DNA from: Oligoflexia bacterium
GTDB lineage: Bacteria > Bdellovibrionota > UBA1018 > CAIMNF01
Assembly: GCA_903858975.1 (NCBI GenBank)
Contig: CAIOKW010000057.1
Span: 1 to 10,675 of the forward strand
DNA: 10,675 nucleotides
Direction of reading: 5' to 3'
Both the position numbers and the translations under genes were made by a program. Of the stretch, positions 1 to 6,731 are shown piece after piece. A model generated the notes under the pieces. That model had not been told where the DNA came from. It was given only the letters and a program-made list of their open reading frames with translations, and searched no databases. Position 1 is the stretch's first letter, and the number at the start of each line of letters is the position of its first letter.

Positions 1-246
1 AACAACATGCAGGAAGTGAACTCTTTTGTGGCCGTATTATGCTCAGCGGATCAGATGGGGGCATCGATCGGTAAGGTACTGAGGCAGCAGTCGGATCAAA
101 TCAGAACTTTGCGCTTTGTGAGAGCGGAAAAAGCAGGAGCGCTTGCGATTCAAAAGCTGATGTTCCCGACATTTGCGCTGATCTTACCTGCGATCTTAAT
201 CATGATGTTAGTGCCGTTTGCGTTACAGGCGCAATCGGGAGGATAA
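1..246 (+). CDS. tadC: TadC, Tad pilus inner-membrane platform protein (C-terminal part)
   Basis: This is the 3' end of a gene that enters from the left; the frame is already open at base 1, so the ATG at 7 is an internal Met. About 81 residues are visible. They show a charged helix with the pattern GxxIGKVLRQQSDQIRTLR, a short basic stretch (RAEKAGALAIQK) and a terminal hydrophobic segment LMFPTFALILPAILIMMLVP. This layout is typical of the C-terminus of T2SF-domain proteins of the TadB/TadC (GspF-like) family, where the last transmembrane helix follows a 'K-x-x-FP' motif. TadC sits in the inner membrane and, with TadB and the ATPase TadA/CpaF, drives Flp pilus assembly. TadC is preferred over TadB because accessory genes rather than another T2SF gene follow, but a TadB identity cannot be excluded from the C-terminus alone. 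Confidence 0.8.
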   Translation, partial: NNMQEVNSFVAVLCSADQMGASIGKVLRQQSDQIRTLRFVRAEKAGALAIQKLMFPTFALILPAILIMMLVPFALQAQSGG

Positions 247-248
247 AA

Positions 249-611
249 ATGGAAATGAAGCTCGTCCGAAAAACAGATCAAGCAATGATTGCGGCAAATG
301 CCGTAGTTGCAGACCTGTTTTTTGATCGATTAAAAGGCTTAATCGGTAAAAAAGAGTTTCAAGCGGGAGAGGGTATGCTCTTCCCGAAGTGCAATAGTAT
401 ACACATGTGGATGATGAGCATTCCGATTGATGTCCTATTTCTAAAGAAGCGGAATACAGAATGGGAAATTCTAAGTGCATATAAAAATTTAAAGCCCTGG
501 AAGATTCTGCCGGTGGGGAGTTTTGGAGCAGATGATACGCTTGAGCTCCCCGTGGGAACGATTGAGCGTCTCGACTTGAAAAAAGGGGAGGTGCTATGCC
601 ACGTCTCGTAA
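249..611 (+). CDS. DUF192 family protein
   Basis: A 120-residue protein with the DUF192 signature: FFDRLKGLIGK (residues 24-34), GEGMLFPKC (40-48) and the core IHMWMMSIPIDVLFL (51-65), which corresponds to the family pattern 'fWMkNt.iPLDilFid'. The C-terminal half, with GTIERLDLKKGE, fits the family's 'vLEl.aG.....i..Gd' ending. No signal peptide or membrane segment is visible, so the protein is probably cytoplasmic; many DUF192 members do carry a signal peptide. The biochemical function of the family is not established. The start at 249 is set by a GGGAGG ribosome binding site at 238-242 and lies 2 bp after the tadC stop. The 3' end overlaps the following FHA gene by 16 bp, so it is co-transcribed and probably translationally coupled with pilus genes. 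Confidence 0.82.
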   Translation: MEMKLVRKTDQAMIAANAVVADLFFDRLKGLIGKKEFQAGEGMLFPKCNSIHMWMMSIPIDVLFLKKRNTEWEILSAYKNLKPWKILPVGSFGADDTLELPVGTIERLDLKKGEVLCHVS

Positions 612-2239
612 TTGTTGCAGGGCCGAACCGAGGAAGTGCATTTACTTTGACTGAGGGTGAGAATTCGATCGGTCGTCAAATGGACAACCATATTGTGTTG
701 ACCTCATCGAAGGTTTCCAAGCGCCACTGCGCCCTTTTGGTCACTTCAAGTGAAGTCCTTCTGAGAGATGAGGGAAGCACTAATGGAACATTTATAAATG
801 GAGCGCTCACGAAACGTTTTTCCATGAAGACAGGCGATAAGCTTGGCGTGGGAGAGTTTGTGCTTGAGCTCGTGGGTGCAGGTAAGCCCGTTTCGTCTGA
901 TTCAGGAGCCAGTGCTTTAAATTCAGGGTTTCAATCCAACCTGTTGCCCTCTTCATTTGAAGCAGGTGCGGGTTCGGCGGTGGTTTTAGCTACAGCACCT
1001 CCTCAAACCTTGGCGACTGCTTCCTTTGATCACCTAGAGCCCGTTCAGGAAGAACCTAAAGATTTACCCGGAAAATTAAAGCTTTTATTTGAAGGTAAGC
1101 TCATGCCGAACTTCTACGGCATGCTCATGAAAACGGAGTATCGCTCCTTAGTGGCTGCCTTTATGGGAGTGGCTCTGGTGGGAGTGGTAGTAGGTTCCGT
1201 CATGCCGATGCAAGACCTTGCCGAACAAAGCATTCGAAAAGAAGCTCAGATTCGAGGAAAGGTGCTGGCCCGCGAAATCGCAGATCGCTTTACTCCAAAC
1301 ATTGCCAATCACACAGAATCTCAAATTGATTTTACGATGCTTGAGAATGAAGAAAGTATTCGTGTGGTCGCAATCACGAATATGGATCTTCAAATCATTG
1401 CTCCCCAGTCCCGTTTAGGTCAGTTATTTGTTTCGGGAGCTGAGGCTGGAGTTGCCAAAGGGATGGCTCGCCTTTTCCGTGAGGGAAAAGAGCGGGGCGA
1501 AGGCGTCTTTGTCAATGATCACACTTTCGTTCGAATCGAGCCCATCAAGGTCACCGATTCAAAGCAATACAGTACCCAGGTCGTGGCCATGGTGATTGTA
1601 GCAATCGACTTTTCACAGAACATGATTGAGAGCGGTGGCTTAGGTGTAGCCTATGCCACGGGTTTAATTATTGCGGCTCTCATTGGTTTGCTTCTCTATT
1701 TCATTTTAATTCGTTTGAGCGCCAAGCCCTACGAAGTACTCAACGATGACTTAGATCAGGTGCTTCGGGGTGAGATTCCGAAAGTGACCAAAGAATTTAA
1801 AATCGAGGATACAGAAAAACTTTGGGATAATATCAATGCGGCGGTTCAGAGGATGTCAAAGTCCGATGGCTTAGAATTGAATGCAGGAACGGGCGTTGTT
1901 AATTGGGAGCAGGAGTTTACGGTTTATCAAACACTTGCTGAAGCGGGGCAGCTAGGATTCGTGGGATTTGATGCCGCCTTTACTTTATCGGCCGTGAATG
2001 CGCAATTTGAAGAAATCAGTGGCATTCGATCCGATGCCATTGGGCAGAGTTTAAAATCAGTTGCCGATCAGGCTCTGAACCTGCTGGCGATTGACTTAAA
2101 GGAAAACGCAGAGCGCTCTCCGAGCCGGATGGCGAATGACAATTTTGAGTTTCAAGGAATGGGGTATCAAGTCATTGCAGCAGCGGTGGGACCCAAAGAA
2201 CAACCTGGCTTAGCCATTATTTTTAAAAGAAAGGATTGA
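596..2239 (+). CDS. Membrane sensor protein: FHA - TM - periplasmic domain - TM - HAMP-like - PAS
   Basis: This 547-residue protein starts with an FHA domain (about 3-95) holding the key phosphothreonine-binding positions: GR at 26-27, S41-x-x-H44 and STNGTFING at 61-69. A low-complexity linker (about 96-150) follows, then a first membrane helix (184-204), a roughly 140-residue periplasmic region (205-346) of Cache-like size, and a second membrane helix (349-372). After that come a HAMP-like linker (about 373-425) and a C-terminal PAS-like domain (about 440-545, including GFDAAFTLSAVNAQFEEISG). No kinase, cyclase, GGDEF or phosphatase domain follows the PAS, so the output is probably protein-protein contact. 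The ATG at 596 is preceded by GGGGAGG and overlaps the DUF192 gene. It is inferred to be an inner-membrane sensor that joins a periplasmic cue to phosphothreonine recognition on the pilus machinery. The periplasmic and PAS assignments are by layout and are less certain than the FHA call. Confidence 0.82.
   Translation: MPRLVIVAGPNRGSAFTLTEGENSIGRQMDNHIVLTSSKVSKRHCALLVTSSEVLLRDEGSTNGTFINGALTKRFSMKTGDKLGVGEFVLELVGAGKPVSSDSGASALNSGFQSNLLPSSFEAGAGSAVVLATAPPQTLATASFDHLEPVQEEPKDLPGKLKLLFEGKLMPNFYGMLMKTEYRSLVAAFMGVALVGVVVGSVMPMQDLAEQSIRKEAQIRGKVLAREIADRFTPNIANHTESQIDFTMLENEESIRVVAITNMDLQIIAPQSRLGQLFVSGAEAGVAKGMARLFREGKERGEGVFVNDHTFVRIEPIKVTDSKQYSTQVVAMVIVAIDFSQNMIESGGLGVAYATGLIIAALIGLLLYFILIRLSAKPYEVLNDDLDQVLRGEIPKVTKEFKIEDTEKLWDNINAAVQRMSKSDGLELNAGTGVVNWEQEFTVYQTLAEAGQLGFVGFDAAFTLSAVNAQFEEISGIRSDAIGQSLKSVADQALNLLAIDLKENAERSPSRMANDNFEFQGMGYQVIAAAVGPKEQPGLAIIFKRKD
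2231..2235 (+). promoter_or_regulatory. Ribosome binding site supporting a TTG start
   Basis: AAGGA lies 7 bp before the TTG at 2243. An in-frame TGA (2240-2242) stands directly upstream, and no in-frame ATG occurs before the FHA domain, so this site fixes TTG as the start of the second FHA gene. Confidence 0.6.
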
Positions 2240-2242
2240 TGA

Positions 2243-3292
2243 TTGATTCGCGATAAGGTCTTTCGATTTAAACAGACTGAAGTTCCCCGTCAAGCGGGTG
2301 AATTTGCGCGACTTCGTGTCATCAAGGGCCCGGATGTAGGGGCTACCTTTGTCGTTAAAGAATCTAGCTTTACCCTCGGTCGCGGAGATACGGTTGATAT
2401 TATTCTAGCTGATCCCAAGGCCTCTCGTACCCATGCAAGAATTGATTTTACTCATGAGGGCTGGATTACGAGTGATTTGGGAAGTGCAAACGGCATTTTT
2501 TATCAGGGAGAGTTTGTTCGAAAATTCAAATTGAAAAGTGGAGAGCACTTTACTCTAGGAGAGAGTGTTCTTGAATTCCTGATGAGCCGCGAATCGAACA
2601 GGGTCCTCTCGGCGCCGGTACTTGAAAATCAAGAGGTGGAGAAGCAAGACGTTGCCCTGGCTCAACAAAAGGTCAGAGTCCGGAATTTAGCTCAACCCGT
2701 AAAAGTTTTAGAAAATCCAGGCGCGAAGAAGCGTAGTCCCTTGCTTCTCATTTTGGGAGCGGTCGCAGTCGGGGCTTACATGTATCCCGAAATTGCGAGG
2801 CCGATCCTTTTGGATTATAACCTTGGGTTTCTGGCCGACTATCTTCCAGGTACCCCAAGCGCAAAACCGAAGACGGCTAAGGTTTCAGGGGATGCCGATA
2901 AGTCTGCTGAGGGAAGGGATGTGGCGTCCTATTTACCCGCTCAAGTGACCAGGGAAGTAGAGAAGACCTCAGAGCAGTATTTTGTGCAAGGATTTAGGGA
3001 ATATACAGCTGGAAACTATATTCGAGCAAAAGAGAGTTTTGAGTTGGCCCTCCAAGTAAATCCGAATCATGGCAAGGCACGTTTTTATCTGGCCAATGCC
3101 GAAAAAGAGAATACCGATGAGATCAAAAGACTCATCAATGCCGGTAAATTTGCGAAGCGAATCGGAAAAACGAAGCAAGCAAAGGGATATTACGAGACCG
3201 CAATTCGACATTTATATTTTGACCGAAACAACCCAGATTACATTGAATGTGAAGAAGCTCTCAAGGATATGAAGACAGGAGAAGAACCATGA
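2243..3292 (+). CDS. FHA domain protein with one TM helix and TPR repeats
   Basis: A 349-residue protein beginning at a TTG codon. The FHA domain (about 22-114) shows LGRG at 45-48, S61-R-T-H64 and LGSANGIFYQG at 79-89; the second loop Asn of most FHA domains is Gln here (Q88). A basic stretch AKKR (161-164) precedes a single membrane helix (about 165-181). By the positive-inside rule this puts the FHA domain in the cytoplasm and the C-terminal part in the periplasm. A Pro/Lys/Ala-rich linker (about 200-230) leads to two TPR-like helical hairpins (about 242-285, with the clear motif GNYIRAKESFELALQVNP, and about 294-325). Its 3' end overlaps the next FHA gene by 4 bp (ATGA). The likely role is a trans-envelope scaffold that recognises phosphothreonine inside and binds a protein partner outside. 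The partner is unknown, and the topology is inferred from charge only. Confidence 0.82.
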   Translation: MIRDKVFRFKQTEVPRQAGEFARLRVIKGPDVGATFVVKESSFTLGRGDTVDIILADPKASRTHARIDFTHEGWITSDLGSANGIFYQGEFVRKFKLKSGEHFTLGESVLEFLMSRESNRVLSAPVLENQEVEKQDVALAQQKVRVRNLAQPVKVLENPGAKKRSPLLLILGAVAVGAYMYPEIARPILLDYNLGFLADYLPGTPSAKPKTAKVSGDADKSAEGRDVASYLPAQVTREVEKTSEQYFVQGFREYTAGNYIRAKESFELALQVNPNHGKARFYLANAEKENTDEIKRLINAGKFAKRIGKTKQAKGYYETAIRHLYFDRNNPDYIECEEALKDMKTGEEP

Positions 3293-5490
3293 AATCGTCG
3301 CTTCGCCTGGAAGTTTTTCATAATGGAGATTTACTCAAAGAAGTAGCTTTTGATGGAGAGTCGCTATGGTTAGGGCGAGATGAAGAGTGTTCAATCCGCT
3401 TGGATGATCGCTCGATTTCAAGAAAACATGCACTCATCCACTCAACCGAAAACGGCATAGAAGTTCAGAAAAAAACAAAATTTGGCCAGGTCAAAATTAA
3501 TGGCAAGGACGTCGATCAAGCAATGCTGATCGGGGGAGAGCGACTCGAGCTGGGTGCATTTGAAATTCTGGTAAAAAAGAACGTAGAGATAAAGTCTGAA
3601 ATCACTAAAACGGTTCCAGCCGAGCCTGAATCTGATATCGGTACCATTGCTGCTTCAGATTTCTCTGATGTAGCGTCTGAAATACCTGAATTTGATCCGG
3701 GCGCGACGCCCGATGAGCCGGCTATTGCTTCCTTTCAAGATTTGCCGAAAACGGGAAATGCCGTGACCGGATCTTTTGATTTTGCTCATGTGGAGAATGA
3801 CGGAGCGACGCGAGTTTTCAAAAATACATCGCTTCAGATGAAGCCAATACTCGAGTTTGGCGATGGTTCTGCTAATGTTAGCTTTTATGAAATTGCAGAT
3901 CCGGAGATTGCAATTGGTCGATCGCAAAAATGCCACGTCGTACTTGAAGATAAGCGATCCTCCCGAAAACATTCACTGATTCAACAGAAAAACGGTAAGT
4001 TTTACCTTAAAGATTTAGGGTCAGCCAATGGCACGCTCTTAAATGGTGAAAGAGTAGACGAGCAAGAGCTCCAAAGTGGCGATGCGATCAAGATTGGGGA
4101 TACGCAATTTACTTTTAAAATGGTTCAGGGCGACTATGAACAGAAAAAGGCTGAGTTCTTTCAGGTTCCACCTGAAGCAATGCCTTCGGTCAGTGAGGCC
4201 TATATTCCCACTCTGCCGCAGTCCATGGGGGCCGCGCAGATGGATTTGGGCACTCCTTATTCAGATTTTTCAAATTCAGCCTCTCCCGCGCAGCCTGTTT
4301 TTGAGGAACCCCCAGTCCCCGATTTCGCGGCTCCAGTTGAAGAAAAAGGGAGTTTAATCGGTAAGCTCCTTCAGCGCTTCAGGACCATGAATACGAAGCA
4401 GCAGATGATTTGGGGCGCGATCATTTTAGCACTTGTTTACATGGGATTTGATGATGAGCCTGATAAAAAAGCGGCTAAGCTCAATCTTGGCGCCGATCAG
4501 AAAAAGATCGTTAAGAAGGTCGATAAGAAGCCGGGTTCAGGAACGACGTTTGAGATGCTGACACCGGAACAGCAAACCTATATTGAATCGACCTATGTGA
4601 TTGCATTTGAACATTACAAGAATCGTGAATACGACAAGTCACTTCTGGAGTTGGGAAAGATTTTTAGCATTGTACAGGACTATAAGAATGCGCGAGAGAT
4701 TGATACGTATGCGCGCGAAGGAAAACGCAAACTAGAAGCACAGGAAGAGGAGAGAAAGCGTAAAGAGCAGGAGCGACAAGCTCAGCTTCGACTTCAAGAG
4801 TTGCTCGATAAAGCTGGGCTCTTGATTGAACAAAAGAATTACAAAGAGGCAGAAGCCCTTTTTCCAGAAATTGAAATTCTGCAGCCAGAGAATGCAGCAG
4901 TTTCCAGCTGGCGCAAAAAGCTCGTGGAAGAGAGTGAAAAAGAGCAGAAAGAAGAAGCAGAGCGGAAGCGAGTGGCTGTTCTCAACCAAAAGGCGAAGGA
5001 AGACGTCGCGGAGGCTACGGCGCTTGCAAAAGATAAAAAGTATTTTGACGCGCTCGACATTTTAGATGACGTGGCAGAGCGTGCTTCGATTGATAAGAAA
5101 ATTTTAGACTCAGTGAAGGCCCAGATCAAACAGATCGAGGGAACGGTGGCGGCCGAACGAGATCCGATGATAGCCCAAGGAAAGCAATTGGAGCAGGAAG
5201 GAAAACTTGCCGAATCGTATAAAGTTTTTCAAAAGGCTAGCGAAATCGATCCTACCGATGCTGAGGCACCGGCCGGGATGAAGAGGATTTTAGGGTCCTT
5301 GAATGCAATGGCGAAGTCTGTTTATGCTGATGGCGTAATTGCGGAGGGCTTTGGGGATTACGATGTGGCCGAAAAGAAATATAGAGAGGTCATGGAGGTC
5401 GTCACTCCTGATAATTCGTATTATACTAAGGCTAAGGCAAGGCTTAAGATATTTAGTGCTTTACGAAAATCACAGGATGGTCCGAAATGA
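3289..5490 (+). CDS. Double-FHA domain protein with one TM helix, coiled coil and TPR repeats
   Basis: A 733-residue protein with two FHA domains. FHA-1 (about 5-95) has GR at 29-30 and S44-R-K-H47, but its SxNG loop is altered to TKFGQVKING (63-72). FHA-2 (about 186-278) looks complete: GR at 210-211, S225-R-K-H228 and SANGTLLNG at 245-253. An acidic, Pro-rich linker (about 283-350) follows, then a short basic patch and a weak membrane helix (about 373-387, MIWGAIILALVYMGF) with acidic residues after it, giving a predicted cytoplasmic N-terminus and periplasmic C-terminus. The rest is helical: TPR-like repeats at about 430-470, 508-540, 570-600 and 628-660, split by Lys/Glu/Arg-rich coiled-coil stretches (about 474-505 and 545-562). 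The start overlaps the previous stop (ATGA), and the stop overlaps the PP2C-like gene in the same way. It resembles a larger version of its upstream neighbour and is probably a second trans-envelope phosphothreonine-reading scaffold of the pilus. Confidence 0.82.
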   Translation: MKSSLRLEVFHNGDLLKEVAFDGESLWLGRDEECSIRLDDRSISRKHALIHSTENGIEVQKKTKFGQVKINGKDVDQAMLIGGERLELGAFEILVKKNVEIKSEITKTVPAEPESDIGTIAASDFSDVASEIPEFDPGATPDEPAIASFQDLPKTGNAVTGSFDFAHVENDGATRVFKNTSLQMKPILEFGDGSANVSFYEIADPEIAIGRSQKCHVVLEDKRSSRKHSLIQQKNGKFYLKDLGSANGTLLNGERVDEQELQSGDAIKIGDTQFTFKMVQGDYEQKKAEFFQVPPEAMPSVSEAYIPTLPQSMGAAQMDLGTPYSDFSNSASPAQPVFEEPPVPDFAAPVEEKGSLIGKLLQRFRTMNTKQQMIWGAIILALVYMGFDDEPDKKAAKLNLGADQKKIVKKVDKKPGSGTTFEMLTPEQQTYIESTYVIAFEHYKNREYDKSLLELGKIFSIVQDYKNAREIDTYAREGKRKLEAQEEERKRKEQERQAQLRLQELLDKAGLLIEQKNYKEAEALFPEIEILQPENAAVSSWRKKLVEESEKEQKEEAERKRVAVLNQKAKEDVAEATALAKDKKYFDALDILDDVAERASIDKKILDSVKAQIKQIEGTVAAERDPMIAQGKQLEQEGKLAESYKVFQKASEIDPTDAEAPAGMKRILGSLNAMAKSVYADGVIAEGFGDYDVAEKKYREVMEVVTPDNSYYTKAKARLKIFSALRKSQDGPK

Positions 5491-6215
5491 CGTCAGTTTC
5501 AAAAACGAGATTACCACTTCAATTTGCAGAGGGGTTTCAAATTCAAGGCCGTACGCCCGTTCAAGAAGATTACTTTGAAATTAACCCGGATCGCGGAATA
5601 TTTATTCTTGCTGATGGTTTTGGCGGTGCTTTGGGTCGCCAGGCATCAGAGATCGTTGTGAAGTCAGTGAGGCAGTATCTTGAGCAAGAGGCGGGTGATT
5701 TGGATGCAACGATGCCTTTCGAATTGCGTCCCTATTATTCACTCGCTGGAAATGTCCTTTTCAATGCCATCTCATTTGCGAATCAGAAGCTGATTGAAAT
5801 GAACCGAGGTAAAACTTGGCAAGATTCGGGAGGCGCAAGTCTGATGGGGGGATATCTTGAAGGAAAGCTCTTGTCAGTGGCTCAAGTGGGGGCTTGCCGT
5901 TTACTTCTCAAGCGAGGAGTGAATGTGAAGGAAGTCGTGACTTCCCGAAGTTTGCTCCGGCAGGTGGATCCGATGATGGAAGAAGGTCCGGGAGACGCAG
6001 TACCCCTCATGAGTTTTGGTACAGCGAAAAGCCTTGAGCCTGAAATTACTGAGATTGAACTTCGCCCGGGGGATCAGGTCTTCTTTGAAACGAGTGGCGT
6101 TAAGAGCGAGTTCAGGAAAAAAGTTTTATCTCTCAATGGACCTAGTGGACTCAGTCATGCCCTTGACGGCCTTCATGCCGAATCGAATGCAAGTATGATT
6201 TGGCTTGGCTTTTAA
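5487..6215 (+). CDS. PP2C-like protein, probable pseudophosphatase
   Basis: A 242-residue protein with the PP2C (PPM) fold signature. Motif 1 is GRTPVQEDYF (21-30), keeping the phosphate-binding Arg (R22) and ED (27-28). Motif 2 is ILADGFGG (40-47), with metal-ligand D43. The central strand pair is SGGASLMGG (114-122) with VAQVGACR (131-138), where active members normally have VGDSR. In the C-terminal part the usual 'SDGL' is TSGV (202-205) and the usual 'DNiT' is SNAS (233-236), so the two C-terminal metal-binding aspartates are missing. Active PP2C enzymes remove phosphate from Ser/Thr using two metals; this one probably binds phosphoprotein, or a partner, with little or no catalysis. It follows three FHA genes, overlapping the last by 4 bp, so a role in phosphothreonine signalling to the pilus is inferred. 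The ribosome binding site is weak, suggesting translational coupling. Confidence 0.8.
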   Translation: MTSVSKTRLPLQFAEGFQIQGRTPVQEDYFEINPDRGIFILADGFGGALGRQASEIVVKSVRQYLEQEAGDLDATMPFELRPYYSLAGNVLFNAISFANQKLIEMNRGKTWQDSGGASLMGGYLEGKLLSVAQVGACRLLLKRGVNVKEVVTSRSLLRQVDPMMEEGPGDAVPLMSFGTAKSLEPEITEIELRPGDQVFFETSGVKSEFRKKVLSLNGPSGLSHALDGLHAESNASMIWLGF

Positions 6216-6224
6216 TTATTTGAA

Positions 6225-6248
6225 CCCTGTGTAATAATATACACAGGG
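6225..6248 (+). promoter_or_regulatory. Perfect hairpin overlapping the ribosome binding site of the first pilin gene
   Basis: CCCTGTGTA (6225-6233) pairs exactly with TACACAGGG (6240-6248) around a 6-nt loop, ATAATA. The 3' arm contains the AGGG of the AGGGGA ribosome binding site (6245-6250) used by the TTG start at 6255. It sits in the only sizeable gap of the operon. No T-run follows, so it is not a typical Rho-independent terminator. It could limit pilin translation, mark an mRNA processing or stability boundary, or be the operator of an unseen regulator. An AT-rich stretch, TAATAATAT (6232-6240), inside it could also serve as a -10 element, but no good -35 is seen at the usual spacing. 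Confidence 0.5.
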
Positions 6249-6254
6249 GATATC

Positions 6255-6446
6255 TTGCGAAAAAAACAAGAGTCAGGTCAAGCGATCTTGGAATACGTCA
6301 TTTTGCTAGGGATTACCCTAGGCATTATGGTGTTTTTTATTCGTACGATGACTCAGACCTTGAATACGGCAATCCCCAAAATCGGCGGGACCTTTGAACG
6401 TCAACTGAGAACGGGGGCGGCTCCGGCCAAGTTATGGCGAAAATAA
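6255..6446 (+). CDS. Flp-like pilin (pilin-like protein 1)
   Basis: A 63-residue protein beginning at TTG. A short basic leader (MRKKQESG, 1-8) is followed by QAILEYVILL, so cleavage after Gly8 would leave Glu at +5 and Tyr at +6, the arrangement processed by prepilin peptidases of the Tad/type IV family. The mature form would be about 55 residues: one hydrophobic helix (9-30) and a short polar tail ending KLWRK. This is the size and layout of Flp major pilins, which make it the best candidate for the main fibre subunit. The TTG start is chosen because AGGGGA lies 4 bp upstream and no other in-frame start precedes the motif. It overlaps the next pilin-like gene by 13 bp. A TTG start and a hairpin over the ribosome binding site are unexpected for a major subunit, so it could instead be a minor pilin. 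Confidence 0.72.
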   Translation: MRKKQESGQAILEYVILLGITLGIMVFFIRTMTQTLNTAIPKIGGTFERQLRTGAAPAKLWRK

Positions 6447-6718
6447 ATCAAAAAGGGCAGGCCTTAATCGAATACGTGATGCTCTTGGCGATCATTGTTG
6501 CGGTCTATGCAAATCTCATGAAGCTGCTTTCTCAGAGCAATGCCATTCAAAATCTTCAGCGGCCCTTTACCAAGGATTATACCGCGGCTTACCGTTACGG
6601 CCACCCCCTGGCCAAAGGTCAAGATTCTGGCGGGCCCCTTTACATTCCGGCCCTTCAGGGTAAGGAAAACGCCCCCCAAAACTTCAGAATTTTCTATAAT
6701 CCGACGATAAATGAATGA
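6434..6718 (+). CDS. Prepilin-like small protein (pilin-like protein 2)
   Basis: A 94-residue protein with leader MAKINQKG (1-8), predicted cleavage after Gly8 and mature start QALIEYVMLL, again with Glu at +5 and Tyr at +6. The hydrophobic helix covers about 9-31. The remaining 60 residues are soluble, rich in Gly, Pro and Tyr (including AYRYGHPLAKGQDSGGP, 51-67), and have no cysteine. It resembles pilin-like protein 1 over the leader and helix and probably arose from it, or a common ancestor, by duplication with an added C-terminal domain. The ATG lies inside the end of the preceding gene with no strong ribosome binding site, which points to translational coupling. Likely a second Flp-type pilin or a minor pilin; the sequence alone does not say which. 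Confidence 0.68.
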   Translation: MAKINQKGQALIEYVMLLAIIVAVYANLMKLLSQSNAIQNLQRPFTKDYTAAYRYGHPLAKGQDSGGPLYIPALQGKENAPQNFRIFYNPTINE

Positions 6719-6721
6719 GAT

Positions 6722-6725
6722 GGAG
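6722..6725 (+). promoter_or_regulatory. Ribosome binding site deciding a GTG start
   Basis: GGAG lies 6 bp before the GTG at 6732. Upstream in-frame ATGs at 6711 and 6720 have no comparable site. The GTG gives a leader (MFQKNEG) of the same length and charge as the other prepilins, so GTG is favoured. Confidence 0.55.
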
Positions 6726-6731
6726 TGTAAC

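Noticed and set aside
4732..5129. Long minus-strand open frames opposite the double-FHA gene
   Set aside because: Their Ser/Phe/Leu-rich composition mirrors the Glu/Lys-rich coiled-coil codons on the plus strand; no ribosome binding site or family motif.
3289..5490. The double-FHA protein as a type VI secretion accessory protein
   Set aside because: FHA proteins occur near type VI loci, but no type VI component is in the window and all recognisable neighbours are Tad pilus genes.
6225..6260. Hairpin as a Rho-independent terminator after the PP2C-like gene
   Set aside because: The stem is followed by GATATCTTG rather than a run of T, and the next gene starts only 7 bp beyond it.
6711..6731. 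ATG at 6711 as start of the third pilin-like gene
   Set aside because: No ribosome binding site upstream, and it would add residues including a cysteine to the leader; the GTG at 6732 has GGAG at good spacing and a leader like its neighbours.
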